Positions 32,577 through 45,485 of a DNA stretch of 64,000 nucleotides are shown one piece after another (position 1 is the first letter of the stretch; each line of letters begins with the position of its first letter). The notes under the pieces are model-generated. The model ran no database searches. It saw nothing but the letters and a program-made list of their open reading frames with translations, and was not told where the DNA came from. A program made the position numbers and the translations under genes. Origin of the DNA: Phyto melanocephala (lineage: Eukaryota > Arthropoda > Insecta > Diptera > Rhinophoridae); the NCBI GenBank assembly GCA_941918925.1, contig OW799236.1, positions 87,872,216 to 87,936,215 on the forward strand. The letters are read 5' to 3'.

Positions 32577-33469
32577 GGTAAAATAGCAAACGTTACTGAG
32601 CATTTTTAAAAAATTTCGACAAGTCACGGATCTATTTTTACACTGAAAAATAAAGCATCACAATTATTTAGCAAAATATTTGAGGAAGATATTACTGTTC
32701 TTATACTTTCGATAAAATTAATTTTTTTAGAAATGTTCAAATTATTATTAAGAGTAAAACATACTTTAATTTAATCTCTTTTGGCTCATTAAGAACGGAA
32801 TTGGCGACCATACGATACGAACTACAGGGCATATTAATTAACGCAAACCGCACACACTACATACATAAGTACATACTTGGTTATCAATTACTGCATGTTT
32901 GTCTAACTTGTGGTCTTTAGTAGTTCAAAATAAAATTAAATCACTAAAATATTTGCATTTTGAAAGTATAAAGTGGGGGTTAATTTAATTGAATTTTGTA
33001 CAAACAATACGTTTAATTACGGTTGTACATTCATATATGCATAAGAGCATATATATCTGTGTGTGCAAGTTCGTGTGTGTGGGTGCGTGTGTATGCATAA
33101 GTGCATATGTAACCAAACCAATAAATGCACAGCCATGGCATATTTTTAATTTATGAAAATTATTCGCTAATTTATTGTTTATGCAGAGACAAGGATACAC
33201 ACTTTTGTTGGTAAACATTTCAATTAAATACGTTAATGTTTTTCTATAATTTAGTTTTTTTTCATAATTTTTCATTTAAATATAATAATTTTGTTGTTTT
33301 TGTATTTTATGTAATTTTTTTGTGTATACACATAATCAAGGCGAATTCATATCAAGTAATAACTTTCAAATTTGTTTATTTTATCAAGGCGAATTTATCA
33401 GGTGACTGCATAACTACAAACAAATACAATAAAAAAAAAACAACAGGCAATTTGTTAGTGTTTTTGAGT
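32577..33469. other. AT-rich DNA with two AAGGCGAATTYAT words
   Basis: The words CAAGGCGAATTCAT (about 33339) and CAAGGCGAATTTAT (about 33385) match the end of the hAT-like elements, so fragments of further copies probably lie at 33335-33420. (GT)n-like sequence lies near 33056-33090. No gene. Confidence 0.45.
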
Positions 33470-33825
33470 ACGTATCCATAAGGTATATGCAACGGCAAAT
33501 TGATACAACAAAGCAACTTTTCGGGGGATGTTTTATGTCAAGGCCTATTCGTATATCAGGGATGGAAAAGTTGTTTTTACATATTAAATATAATAAAATT
33601 TGATTAAAAAATGATATAAATTTTTTAAACACATTATTAATGACGCAAAAGCAACAAATATACATGAATTAAGCACATTTATTATCAAAAAAGAACACTC
33701 AAGTTAATTGTTTAATACCGAAACCAAAATCACATTTCCTATCCCTGCATTAATAAATGAAATCAAGGCGAATTCAACCAATTTTGAGAAAAAGTTTCCC
33801 AATCAGCTGGGCTGATAATTTCACC
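33470..33825. mobile_element. hAT-like short element, copy 3, both ends lost
   Basis: Matches copies 1 and 2 from GTATCCATAAGGTATATGCA to ATTTCACCTGTATG but lacks the CAAGGC and GCCTTG ends, so no target duplication can be read. Same orientation as the other two. Confidence 0.8.
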
Positions 33826-34355
33826 TGTATGGATAACATGTAGAGGATAAGATAGCATTACTGAGTTCTAGTTTTCAATTCCTTCAGGTAAGTGTACATA
33901 AAAGTAAGTTTTTATTATAATCTTTAATGTATTTAATACCACCAAATTTTTAAATCTTTATAATAATTGATAATTGGTATTATTTTTAATGGAATATATG
34001 TTTGTAATTTTTTGAGCATATAAATTTTTAATTTTTTACTTTATATCTTCCACAGTGGGCTATAAGCAGCTGTACTTTGGAGTAATTTCTGGCACAAAAT
34101 AAATTTAATCGATGTGTTATGATAGAATTTATTTATAAATAAAAATAATAATAATATAAGTATTTAAAAACGCTTTTTAATGAAGATGTTATGTTTTTTA
34201 AATAACGGTAATAAAAGGTCACTTATATCTTATCTATCTTGGACTAGTAGGTCAAAGTTGGGATAGCCAAATGCTTTCCATTTGGGTCGCATTGCAGTTT
34301 ACATTTACTTCCATAGCTTTGCAATGCCTATTTTCGAGAATTTCATATACATACA
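33826..34355. other. AT-rich DNA, nothing recognised
   Basis: No coding signal or repeat pair. Confidence 0.5.
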
Positions 34356-35581
34356 TCTATATATATACAAGTGAAACTCTGTGTGTGTGTGTGTGTTAGC
34401 TATAGACTCCGAAACTGATAGGGCTCAAACTTTGGTAAGTTATTGTACACATACCAGGGAGTGTTTATGGGTGAAAAAAAGTGGGCGGGGTCACGCCCAT
34501 AAAAAATTAGTTATCAGTTTTAGCTACTTGCACTTGACCGTTTTTTCTGAAACTTTGCACACACATCGAGCTGTCATGACTAAAAAATTAAGTGATAAGA
34601 AAAGTGGGCGGGGCTACGCCCCTAAAAAAGTTTAAATTTTGAGGTATTTTTACTGGACCGATTTTTCTGAAACTTTCCACACATATTAAGCTGTCATGAC
34701 TTAATAATTTCGTGATTAAAAAAGTGGGCGGGGCCACGCCCATAAAAAATTAGTTATCAGTTTTAGCTACTTGCACTGGACCGAATTTTCTGAAACTTTG
34801 CAAACATAGTGAGCTGTCATGACTTTACACTTTCGTCATTAGAAAAGTGGGCAGTGCCACGCCCATTAAAAAAAGGTATCATTTTGAGGTACTTGCACTA
34901 GACCGATTTTTCTGAAACTGTGCACACATATTGAGTTGTCATGACTATATAATTTCGTGATAAGAAAAGTGGGCGGGGCCACGCCCATAAAAAATTAGTT
35001 ATCAGTTGTAGCTACTTGCACTTTACCGAATTTTCTGAAACTTTGCAAACATAGTGAGCTATCATGACTTTACACTTTCGTCATTAGAAAAGTGGGCAGG
35101 GCCACGCCCATTAAAAAAAGGTATCATTTTGAGGTACTTGCACTGGACCGATTTTTCTGAAACTTTGCACACATATTGAGTTGTCATGACTATACAGTTT
35201 CGTATTTAGAAAAGTGGGCAGTGCCACGCCCATAAAAAAAGGTATCATTTTGAGGTACTTGCACTGGACCGATTTTTCTGAAACTTTGCACACATATTGA
35301 GCTGTCATGACTATATAATTTCGTGATTAGAAAAGTGGGCAGGGCTAGGCCTATTAAAAAAGTTATAATTTTAAGGTACTTTCACTGGACGGACTTTTCT
35401 GAAACTTTGCACACTTATTGAGCTGTCATTACTATACAGTTTCGTAATTAGAAAAGTGGGCAGTGCCACGCTCATAAAGAAAAAGTTATAGTTTTTAGCT
35501 TTGCACTTGATATTCGATTAAAATTTAGAATGCGATTAAAATTCATGAAGGGGCGTAGCAACGCGCGCCGGGCTTTTCTAG
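34356..35581 (+). mobile_element. Non-autonomous Helitron, copy 2 (9 internal repeats)
   Basis: Starts TCTATATATATACAAGTGAA after A, then CTCTGTGTGTGTG. It ends GTAGCAACGCGCGCCGGGC...CTAG followed by T: the same termini and A|T insertion as copy 1, in the opposite orientation. The central array has nine units of about 121 bp. The conserved near-palindrome AGTGGGCGGGGCCACGCCCA appears near 34480, 34604, 34720, 34845, 34966, 35090, 35212, 35334 and 35456, against six in copy 1. Some units are more alike than others, which suggests block amplification. No protein coding capacity. Confidence 0.85.
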
Positions 35582-38119
35582 TATGTATATATAATAAAAT
35601 TAGTTCATTACAGCTAAATACAGTATGTGTCGTAGATTCCAAATTTACACCACTTGACGAGCACCCCAAGTCATTATCTCTTGCAGAAGTCATTAAAAGA
35701 TTGTTCGCAACATGGTAGTGCTGAAGTCATTGATTATATTTTTAAAGAAATGTATTTATTAAATATTTGTATTTATTTGACAAAAATTTGTTTTTACAGT
35801 TTTATTTTCTAAATATATAAAAACACGTAAATAAAGGCGAGTTTATGGTTACCAAGAATTGGCAACACTGAACAAAATACACAAGAAAACTAAGTAATAG
35901 ATTATTATAAAATTTGCTACTAAATTATTCAATGTTAATTATTCCCTTAAGGCATTGAATAAAAATTGTATTAAAATATAGATACATTTTAACAGGTAAC
36001 AATATGTAATTACGAACTTTTCATAATGCCAATTTAGAAACGTATTCCTAAAGACCTTTTTAAATTATTTCAACAAAAAATAAAATTAATTTAATTTATG
36101 CCGTGGCTGCTATGAAACCTACTTGATATGACTAAGTAAATGGCCTGTATACAAGAAGAAAATATAAACTTAAACTTTGATTTAAGGATGTTTAAGCGTT
36201 TTTAATAAACATCATTTAAAAAAAATCCGTTTGAATTAATCTAATTTTCATCTTTCCCAATATTGCTTTGAAAGAAAACAAAAAAAAATATTATTAAGTA
36301 TATTAACTTTAGAACATTACCAGTATCTTAAGACAATTACACATTTCTGTATAACTCTTTAAACTGTGCAAAACCTTAATAATTTCATTAACGCCTTAAA
36401 ATACCATTTGAGGTTGTTTATATTGTCATTGTGGTTGCTATTGTAAAAGTACATGTACACACTTACATAAACATTTAACAAAATTGAGCGAAACATTTTT
36501 TTGTTAAGTATAATTATCACTAATTATCTCATTGCACAATTAAAGCATCTAATGAAATCCTTCCAAAAATAAAAATAAAAGTAACGCAATAATAAGAAGA
36601 TTAGTAATAAGAAATTGTATGTATTTATGTACCCTTTACTTTACACTAACACAACTGTACAGAAAATTGCCTTAATTTGTGGAATTGTTAGAAATTGTAA
36701 AATCTTGGTTAGAGTATAGCGAATTTAAGTTAATTTAATAGTATAGTGGGCGTATCGTTCTATACGTAAAGCTTGTAGTCTCTAAAGCAGCCAGAAGCCC
36801 CTTAACATTGTATTAGAAATACAAATTACGGACTCTGCTTGTTTTCATTTTGGTAGAACATATTTTTTCATTCCATTTTGTTTTATTTTATTACATTATT
36901 TTGTTTCTTTTTTGCTTTAGTTTTTTTTTTGCTATATTTTAGCTCACTCACTGCCTGCCAACATTCTTTTCATTTTTCATTTCATTAGCACAAAACTCGT
37001 GTTTGTCCAAAAACACAAAATTTATTTATTTCTTCCTTCTAGGCATCGTACAAAGCGTACAGGAAACACAAAAGAAAAGATCTTAGTAAAATAGAAAAAT
37101 TGCCTCAAATCTACAAGTTACTAATTTGTAAGTGATACACATAATATTTTAGTGCGGGTGTTTTAATAAGGACTTTATTTTGGGAATGTTCCGTTGTGGG
37201 TACAGGGTGTTTCAATTCATACGCATATAAAATAGTAGATTTCATTGTTAGCAAAAATAAAACATTTTTACAAGCGGGATGTTCACAGCCTTATGACAGC
37301 AATCAATAAAACACATCTGATGTGAAGTGCAGTAAAATATTTGGTTGGGTTAACAGAAATAGGAGTATTTATTCTCAGATTATTCAATATAGCTGCAAAG
37401 GAAAGTGGTATTTTAAAACGCTATATCGTCCATAACAATCGGAGACTAGGCTAACAATATTCTGCTTATGGTGTGCCGATTTTGTAGGTTTCCTACCAAG
37501 GTCGGTTCACGGAAATACAAGCCTAATTGTTTTTCACGATAAATTCACCAAATAGAGTGAGTTCATCGCGGTCAGAAAAGTCACAACTCAAACGTTTCTG
37601 AAAGCTTTGAGTGAAAGAGTATTAACCCTGTTCATACATATATTTTTAATTGTTTGAATTTCATGTTGATTGAGCAATTAAAATAAGTGTGGTACAAACA
37701 GTGCAACAGAGATTCTGCTAATCTTGTACCACTATAATGGTTCGTTAGTGTATCTAAAATGATGACGATTGACAACATAATTTTTCTCTGACATAACTCA
37801 TAGTGAAATATTGGCTCTCACAAATATCGACTAATGTAGGGATACAATTATGGAAAATTATTTTGGTAAATTTTATGGCAACTTTAAGAGGGTTAAAAAA
37901 GGTGCCTAAAAGGACAAATATTTATAATTCATAATTATTAGGTCATTTAAGATAACATTTATAATAGGGGTTTCCGCAGACATAAATATGTAATTTGGTG
38001 AAACTTGCTACACATTCCTAAAGGAGTAGAAAAATTCGAAAAACGGTTTGTTACCTTTTAGAACATTTTTAATTTTTATTTAAAAACGAGTAGATTTTTT
38101 CACTTTAACTCATGTCTAT
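35582..38119. other. AT-rich DNA, no recognised gene
   Basis: A short open frame at 35530-35718 starts inside the Helitron end and is not credible. At 37205 the words ACAGGGTGTTTCAATTC resemble an ITm terminal repeat, and the next 400 bp is slightly less AT-rich, but no transposase could be read and no second end found. Confidence 0.45.
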
Positions 38120-39615
38120 CCCAGCAAAAACCAGGTAATGACTTGCTCTTACTAAGTAACATACTTTTCAATGACTGCTACATATCGTCTGTCTTACTAA
38201 GAAGTGTTTTAGTAATGACTTGATTTACTATGTGATGAGTAAGAACTTAATATCAGGCATTTGCTTAGACACACACAATACAATTTCTTATTGCGAAATT
38301 TGTTAGAAGCCATTCAAATACATAACTTTTTATAATTCTTATTTAGCTTAAGATACTTAAAGTATAAGTAATAATGTTTTGACAAAGCAGTTGATTTGCA
38401 AACTATTGACTTATAAATTTTCGCTGATTTTTAAATTCTAAAACAATGTATCGCAGAATAATCAAACCGAATATTTGTTTTTAAAAGAGTCGAACGACAT
38501 CTGTAAGCTCATATTATTAATGGGTTATTTAGGTTATTAAAATCGAGTACTTATTCCAGTCCTTATTTATAAGCGAGCGTTATAAGTACCAAAGATCGGT
38601 TTTATTGGTATATTTTATGTCTTTGAATATAATCTCAAAAAGAAAGCCTTTTGTTGACAATATACATTAATATAGTAGAGCAATGCATGACATGATTCAC
38701 ATTAAGGGAGTGTAACGAATAACGAATCATGTATTGTTTTTCTTCTACAAAAGTAAACTAACAGTCGCAAAAGCAACGAATACTGAGCAAATTATAGTTT
38801 AACTTGTAGCATGATACAACAATTGAACTTAATATATTTCTGGTGTTGAAAAAGAAATTAAATGAAATCACCAAATCGTTTATCTTCTTACGTCAATTAG
38901 TACATTTATATAAATATTTTGAGAAATTTTTAGATCGTCAAATATATTTATGTAAGTTTTCTGTGTATAATTCTTAAAAAAAAAAATTTTTAATTTTTCT
39001 CAGTTTACTGTTTTTAGCATTGTGCATTTTTAGATACATTTTAGTTTTTTTATTTAATGAACGCTGCACATAAGTCAAAATTCAATATTTACACAGTCAA
39101 AATTTAATTTTAAAAGGTTAAGTTAAACACATAAAATATTTATGTATATACATATGCATATGTATATGTACATAAGCAAAACTAATTGTTTTAAAACTTT
39201 ACACACAAATGTCAACGAATACTGAATAAATAGTGCGAATGTTTTCAGTTCTTTCATATGACATCATCACAAAAAGAGATTGTTGAGAGTGCAAGCAGAA
39301 AAAGAAATGAGTATGGAAATGTCAATACACATTTTTTATTATCAACGAAAGGCAATACAAAAGCAATGAATTTGTGAATAGGCAGCAAACGCAAATGGTT
39401 TCATCCTGTTCTCTGATAAGTGCTTATTCGAGTCCCTATTTGTAAGCGAGGGTGGTAAAGTACTCACTTGAGTTCCTATTTGTAAACGTATTAAGTACTT
39501 GCCTTCAATGACATCGCCGTGTTAAAATAATGAATTTAGATGTGAAATCGTAAGTAGTGAAGAACGGTTTTCTAGTTCTTTTAACTCATTTTTTGTAATT
39601 TGTTATTTTGCTGGG
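38120..39615. mobile_element. CCCAGC-type repeat, copy B
   Basis: Ends CCCAGCAAAAACCAGG and TTTTGCTGGG are inverted copies of about 10 bp. Internal sequence matches copy A (17251-19756), while 38590-39410 has no counterpart there and is probably another insertion. Copy B lacks the ITm element and the SINE of copy A and so shows their empty sites. No coding capacity. Confidence 0.65.
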
Positions 39616-41897
39616 ACTTAATTAATTTATTGTTAATTAGAAATTGAAATCTGGAATTTGAAAATTGATATGGGAAGCTCAAAAAATATTTTTCTTTTTA
39701 TTTTATGGTACTTTTTAGAATGTATAAATGTAGTATTTTTTAATATTAACATTTATATGTAATTTCAAATTAAATTTCTTAGCCATTCCAGAAATACAGC
39801 TCATCCATAGTCTTATTGTAGTTTTATCAATTTTTTTATTGGCTCTTTAACATGTCTTATTGCATTTTACTCAAAACATTTAATATTCACAATACGAGTT
39901 ACCTTTTTTAAATCTTTTAACAGGGTTTGGTCTACTGATAGTCTACATTCAGTTTACATCAGTCTGATTCGGGAAAGAATTGACGACTCAAAATTTATTG
40001 CTTAGTGTTATTATAGTATTATACGAGAAACTTGTGCACATCAAACACATAGTTTTTAACCTGAACATCATATTTATAGAAAATTTTCAATTAGTTATTT
40101 TCTTACCTATAGACAAATTTCGACTTGTAAAAAACTTCACACCCTGTATGTTACTTGAATATCTCTTAAATGGCATGGGCACAAACATCTGTACTTATTT
40201 CAAATGTATATTCGTAATATTCGTTTCCTGTTCCTTTTCATTTTGTATTCCCCCTCTTGCAAAGTTGCTTCTACCGGTACAACAAATATATCAATGTTTG
40301 CCTATTTAGGTGCGTAGCTTTTCATTAGAATTGTACGTTTATTTGGACTATTTTATGGCCTATAACCATAAATAAAACATGAACTATACAACACTCCGCC
40401 GTAATAAAACTCACTTCTACTAACAAACATACATACATCCTGCTAACTCATATAAAAATGTATACAAGTAAAAAAAAAATAACGAATGAAGTATAGAAAT
40501 AGAAATAAATTAACAACAATGTTAACAGGGTGGTAGAAGCAACAGCACTTAAAGATTTTACAGTCTATTAAATATGGAACATGTTGTTTAACAAGTCAAT
40601 TATTTAACAAGACATTTGAATTGTGAAACGAGCACGAGCGTGTGTACAAGCTGGATATGAATTTATTATTTCGAACTGGCTTAAGGAGCTTCAGCGACTG
40701 TTGAAATATACACAACGACGTACACTATAAATACATATATAGGACGAAAAGAAAGAAGGGCAGTAAATTGTTATTGGTATAGAAATGTATTAAATATATT
40801 TTTGTGCTAAGAACTTAACTTATATAAAAGTCTAATTTATTTTTATTTATTATTTATTTATTCCTAAACATTCTGAGACCGCAAAAATGGTCAACAAATA
40901 TATTTTTATTTTACACATACAAACATTTTAGCAATAGATACTTTTAAGCAGGTTAAAAATAATGAATCTCGTGCTAGTTAGTTAAGGGTCGTACGGTCGT
41001 TTATAAAAAAAAACATTTATGTTTCAAATTTACCGTTCACTTTAAGGGCAAGTTGGCTAAAATAAAAGTTAAATATGTTGTCCCTAAATATGTGCATATT
41101 AAAATCTATGTATATTTACTTATATCTCTACTTATAATAAAACTGTAAAGAACTGTGAATGTACATAAAAATTCTTTTGAAAATTTTGATGAAGGTATGC
41201 ATACATATGTAGTCAGGCAGAAAAAGACCATCAGTATGACACTGTCCCGACGTTGATGGAGGTATGCCAACATCAATAAGACATGCTTGTTAACCATGGT
41301 ACAATAAACAAGGTAGAGTCGTCCCTACAACAACATGTATTTTGTTGTTGCTAAAAATTCTCTTCAATATCAAAATTTATGCTGTCAGCTGTTGCTGCAA
41401 AACAAAAATCAATACTTTAGCACAGAATTTGATTTTTATTGAAGAGAACAATAAAATAAAAAATATATATAAAAGCTTTCAAAAATATTTTTAGATGTAA
41501 GAAAAAATGTATTTTAATTAATTAAGTTTTAAGATTTTCTGCTTTAAGTGTAAAAAAATAACAAAAAATTCTGAAAATAACTCGTTTTGTTAAATATGTG
41601 TAGAAAGGAAATAATTATTCCCGAAATGAGTGTAGTTTTCTCACAAAAGAACAGTGCTTGCGTAGTGACTCCCAATATCGGCTTTCAATTGACTTCAAAA
41701 TAGCACTGAGGATGGAATATGTATTAAAAGTTAGTTAACCTATGTCAGATTTGTTTGTACATGTTTACAACTTGAACAAATAGACATTAGACTGGTATGC
41801 ATTTTGGGTTATGATAAAACACTATTTCTATGCAAAGGTAAAGTGATAATTTGAGAGAAAATACTAATAATAAAAAGGACTTATTTTTAATATACCT
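39616..41897. other. AT-rich DNA, no recognised gene
   Basis: A 109-codon frame at 39980-40309 is hydrophobic and AT-driven with no motif, so it is not accepted. The stretch at 41214-41278 is a short conserved repeat fragment listed separately. Confidence 0.45.
41214..41278. repeat. 65-bp fragment shared in inverse with 61276-61340
   Basis: Begins CAGGCAGAAAAAGACCATC and ends GGAGGTATGCCAACATCAAT. The reverse complement of 61276-61340 matches with about ten differences. Nature unknown: transposon piece or duplicated exon. Confidence 0.7.
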
Positions 41898-42630
41898 ATA
41901 TATATATAAAAATCAATGTGTGTTTGTATGTTTGTATGTTTGTTTGTGCCTTATAGACGGTTAAACGGCTGGACCGATTTCCTTGAAATTTTCTCAGAAT
42001 CTTTCTGTATGTCTGGAAGGAACTATAGGCTATACTTTGGTTTGAAATTGTAAGTGGGCGGGGTGCCACGCTCTATTAAAGAATAAGTATTAAATATTAT
42101 ATATCACGAAAGTTAATGCATCCACACGAACATTTGGGTAAAAAATGGGCGGACTTTCAATAGTAGGCGTGGCCACATGAATTAAATACTAAATTTCGTA
42201 TATTTGGAAAACGATATCGATTAAAGTACTCAAATTTTGCAAGAGAAACTTTGACACCCAAATAAACATTTCTGTAAAAAATGGGTTCATTAGAAATAGT
42301 GGGCGTGGCAGCACTCATAGCAATTGAATACTAAAATTCGTATATCCGGGAAGCGATAACAGTTAGAGTACCCAAATTTTGCACGATAAACTTTGACATC
42401 TATATGACTATTTTGATAAGAAATGAATGCTTTAGTAATAGTGGGCGTGGCACCTGTCGTATGAATTATGAATTTAGAGTACCCAAATTTTTGCAAGAGA
42501 CACTTTGACGTCTATATGATTATTTAAATAAGAAATGGTTGGCGTGGCACTTGCAAAATAAATATATTTTTGAACTATAACATTTTTATTTCATTACGAT
42601 AAGGGTGGCGAAGCACACCGGGTGCGTTTG
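41898..42630 (+). mobile_element. Helitron-like element, copy 3, diverged
   Basis: Starts TATATATATAAAAATCAATG with GTGTGTTTGTATGTTTG, then GGCTGGACCGATTTCCTTGA. It contains about four degenerate repeats of about 120 bp, each with TAGTGGGCGTGGCA and TACCCAAATTTTGCA words, and ends GGGTGGCGAAGCACACCGGG. The layout is that of the two clear Helitrons, but the TC start is CC and no CTAG end is left, because another repeat follows at once. Confidence 0.55.
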
Positions 42631-42858
42631 TATGTTTGGATGTTTGGATATTTCTTACTCAATCAGGCAAAAACGGCTAAAAGGAACTAAATGAAATTCG
42701 GCACAAAGATAGATAACAACCTAGATTAACACATAGGCTACTTTTATCATTATAATACATCCTAAACGGGTTGTTTGTGTTGTAAATATTTTTATTTTTG
42801 TTGTTAATACTACACAGACGAAATCGCGGGCACAAGCCAGATTTTAATATATAAGTGC
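42631..42858 (-). repeat. Widespread interspersed repeat fragment (GCCCGCGATTTCG type)
   Basis: On the minus strand it starts GGCTTGTGCCCGCGATTTCG, passes AGCCTATGTGTTAATCTAGG and GCCGAATTTCATTTAGTTCC, and ends in TATCCAAACATCCAAACATA. The right part matches 23208-23330. Repeats with this order of words are common in insects. Class not assigned here. Confidence 0.5.
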
Positions 42859-43723
42859 TCAACTCACAAGCTGCCGTAGGAGTTGTAGGTCATACTAGTT
42901 TTACACAGTTTGTTAATAATTATTAGACCTACTATTTCCTTAATATTATTTTAACAAAAATTTTTTCGAAATTTTTTAAAAATATCTAAAGCAGTGTAAC
43001 AAAATTTTGTATTTATGAGAGTAATAAATGCTATGAAAATATGCATATTAAGCAAAAATATGCATCAATAGAAAAATATGCAAAAATAAATTGATGCCAT
43101 TTAATCGCAAAGATATTTGGTTTACTCTGTTCTTAGGCTTAAGGGAAACATTTACAAGAGCTTTCGGTCCCTGGTTATAAACGATTCCTATTTTAGAAGG
43201 ATGCACGCATGGGGTCAAAATGTTGTCATAGTCCAATTGCAACCAAGATCATTATAGAGCTTATAAGATTTTATATATAAAATTTTATTGATTATAAGCT
43301 TTACATAGACAGACAAAACATGAATACAAAAAGGAAATAACGTAAAAGATACATCTTTTAACTAGAATTATTGCCCATCATTTAGCAAAATTTTATGGTT
43401 GCACTTAACGATTTTGTTTTGTTTGAATATGTTTTCTGTTTGTTTAATTTTTTTTTCAAAATGTTCCTTTTTATACAAAATACTCTATAAACTATACATA
43501 ACCTTAATATTATACATACAAAAATGCAAAATAAATTATGGTTATTTGAATAGCTTACAATTTGCTTCTGAAGTCAAGTCTTGAAAATCAAACATGAATT
43601 TTACAGTTATATAGTGAAAAAAACAACGTCTATTATTAACTTATTAATAGTCGAATTAACACAACATTCGGTAGTTGTTACTTAATAAAGTCTCTAATTA
43701 ACTAACACTATATCAAATGACAT
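42859..43723. other. AT-rich DNA, no confident gene
   Basis: The minus-strand frame at 43048-43242 includes a more protein-like stretch (DYDNILTPCVHPSKIGIVYN) but no known family. It is recorded only as a possibility. Confidence 0.4.
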
Positions 43724-44575
43724 CTACACGAAAAAAATAACCATGATTACAACATGATCACGACGGTCATATTATAGTTTCTATAACAATATTTGGTTAA
43801 TGAAAACAAGTAATAGTTATTTTCGTTTAATTTCATCATATATTTTGTCACGATAATCAAGCATTTGTTTGAATTGTATCATTTAATGTTTGCTTTTCGT
43901 AAAAATATAAAAATGGTTATCATTTAAAAATAGCATGATTTAAAAAAAATTATGACGACAAAAATAACATTTTATTCAAAAGCATTAAAAATTACAAATA
44001 ATCAATAAATAATAGGTGAGACAACAGTATGATTACAAATTAATCAAGCTTTGATTTTTTTAATAATAATTTGATTTCAACTGCTCTTCTTCTTGCTGAA
44101 TAAATTTTTATTATTTTAAAAGTTTGAGATGTCAAAAATATGAACAAAAATTTTGAAAAATTAAAGAAAATTTACAAATAAACGAGAAAATGTAAAAAAA
44201 TATTGATATAAAAATTGCAATTAAATTGGTGACTACAATCAATATGTGTATGTTACAGCAAAAGGCAATAATTTGCCGTAAAAAAACCAAAAATTGTCGA
44301 TTTCAATTGTAGTCATCGACAATTTTTGGTTTTTTACGGCAAATTGTCGATTTCAATTGTAGTCATATATATGATTATTGATTGGCGCCCTATGCTCCAA
44401 TGGGAGTTAGAGGAACACACATATATATATATATGATTATTGAATGATACTCTAATTAAACTTAATAATGATAACTGGTAACCATTATATGTTTTAACAA
44501 TAATCATACAATTCAATTATAGTACGTTGCTCTTAGATTATGGTTACCACAACCATATTTTTTCTTTGCGTGTAG
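43724..44575. mobile_element. CTACACG-TIR element, copy 1 (852 bp)
   Basis: The left end is CTACACGAAAAAAATAACCA. The right end, reversed, is CTACACGCAAAGAAAAAATA, continuing into TGGTTGTGGTAACCATAATC. Its internal order (GTAATCATACTGTTGTCTCA, TTCAACTGTTCTTCTTCTTG, CAATTTAAT) is repeated in reverse at 57848-59155. No transposase. This copy supplies the empty site for the Penelope-like insertion in copy 2. Confidence 0.7.
44273..44342. repeat. Near-perfect 27-28 bp hairpin
   Basis: Arms 44273-44300 and 44316-44342 (TTGCCGTAAAAAAACC...GTCGA and its reverse) enclose a 15-nt loop. The loop-flanking words TTGTCGATTTCAATTGTAGT recur directly after it. Copy 2 of the element has only one arm, so this is a local inverted duplication. 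Confidence 0.8.
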
Positions 44576-45014
44576 TTATTGGTACAATTTATATTTTACT
44601 TAATTCAATTTGCATTAAAGTATAAGAACTGAGTAATTTCGGATATCGCACATTTTGTGAATTTCATGGGACTTGCTCTAAATTTCCCATCTAAATAAAA
44701 TTTGCAAACAGCGTTTACTTTAACAAGTTCTGATGAACTTCAAATTTAAAAACTATAGGTTTACTACCGTATTCTTAAAAAAAATATTTCAGCTTTATTA
44801 AAGGCTTATAGTGGTGAAATATACTACACATTTTACTATTAAATATAACTATCGCAACTTTATCGTTAGTCACTTAACCAGCCATAGTATACGTTTAGTA
44901 AAACAAGTTCATTACTATCATCTTATGATATTCTTGACGTAACCATATCAATTATACCTGGATGATAGTAGGATGCTAAATATTTAAGAAAACAATTCAT
45001 TACTTTTAGTTTGT
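44576..45014. other. AT-rich spacer
   Basis: Nothing recognised. Confidence 0.45.
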
Positions 45015-45485
45015 TTTTATACCCACCAACAAAAAAAGATGGGGGTATATTCATTTCGTCATTCCATTTGTAACCCATCGAAGTATCCATTTTAGACCCC
45101 ACAAAGCATATATTTTCTGAGTCGTGGTATTATTTTAGGACGATCTAGCTATGTCCATCCATCTATCCCTCTGCCCGTCTGTTGAAAGTACAATAGAGCT
45201 CGAACCGAAAAAGCTAGAGGGCTCAACTTTCGCCAGAATATTTCTTATACACAAGGATCTTTTGGTATTAAAAATGGGCTAAGTTGGAATATAAGAAAAA
45301 GTGTTATAGCTTATAATGCAAAAAAAAAGCATGTCCTTCCAACATCGAATAAAATGCTATTGCGTCTAAACGCATTGTACTACAAAAAATAAATGTGCCA
45401 CGCTTACCTCCCATATAACGAATTATCTCAAATTCATATAATTTCTCTATGAGTAAAGATTTTGGAAAAATAAAGGACTCTATAT
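45015..45485 (+). mobile_element. DINE-1/mini-me-like element, 5' part
   Basis: Starts TTTTTATACCCACCAACAAA with the inverted partner GGGGGTATA. Then come CATTCCATTTGTAACCCATC, a CCATCCATCTATCCCTCTGC variant of the GTCY run, and GGTATTAAAAATGGGCTAAG. It matches 48256-49236 in the opposite orientation. The 3' part with the hairpin end is missing. Confidence 0.7.

Noticed and set aside
34480..35480. CRISPR-like regular array
   Set aside because: Units are about 121 bp and repeat along their whole length with no unique spacers, and they sit inside Helitron termini in eukaryotic DNA.
37205..37620. Mariner-like element beginning ACAGGGTGTTTC
   Set aside because: Only one end-like word is present. 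No transposase blocks could be read in any frame and no second end was found.
39980..40309. 109-codon hydrophobic open frame
   Set aside because: AT-driven Ile/Phe/Leu-rich composition, no domain, no supporting context.
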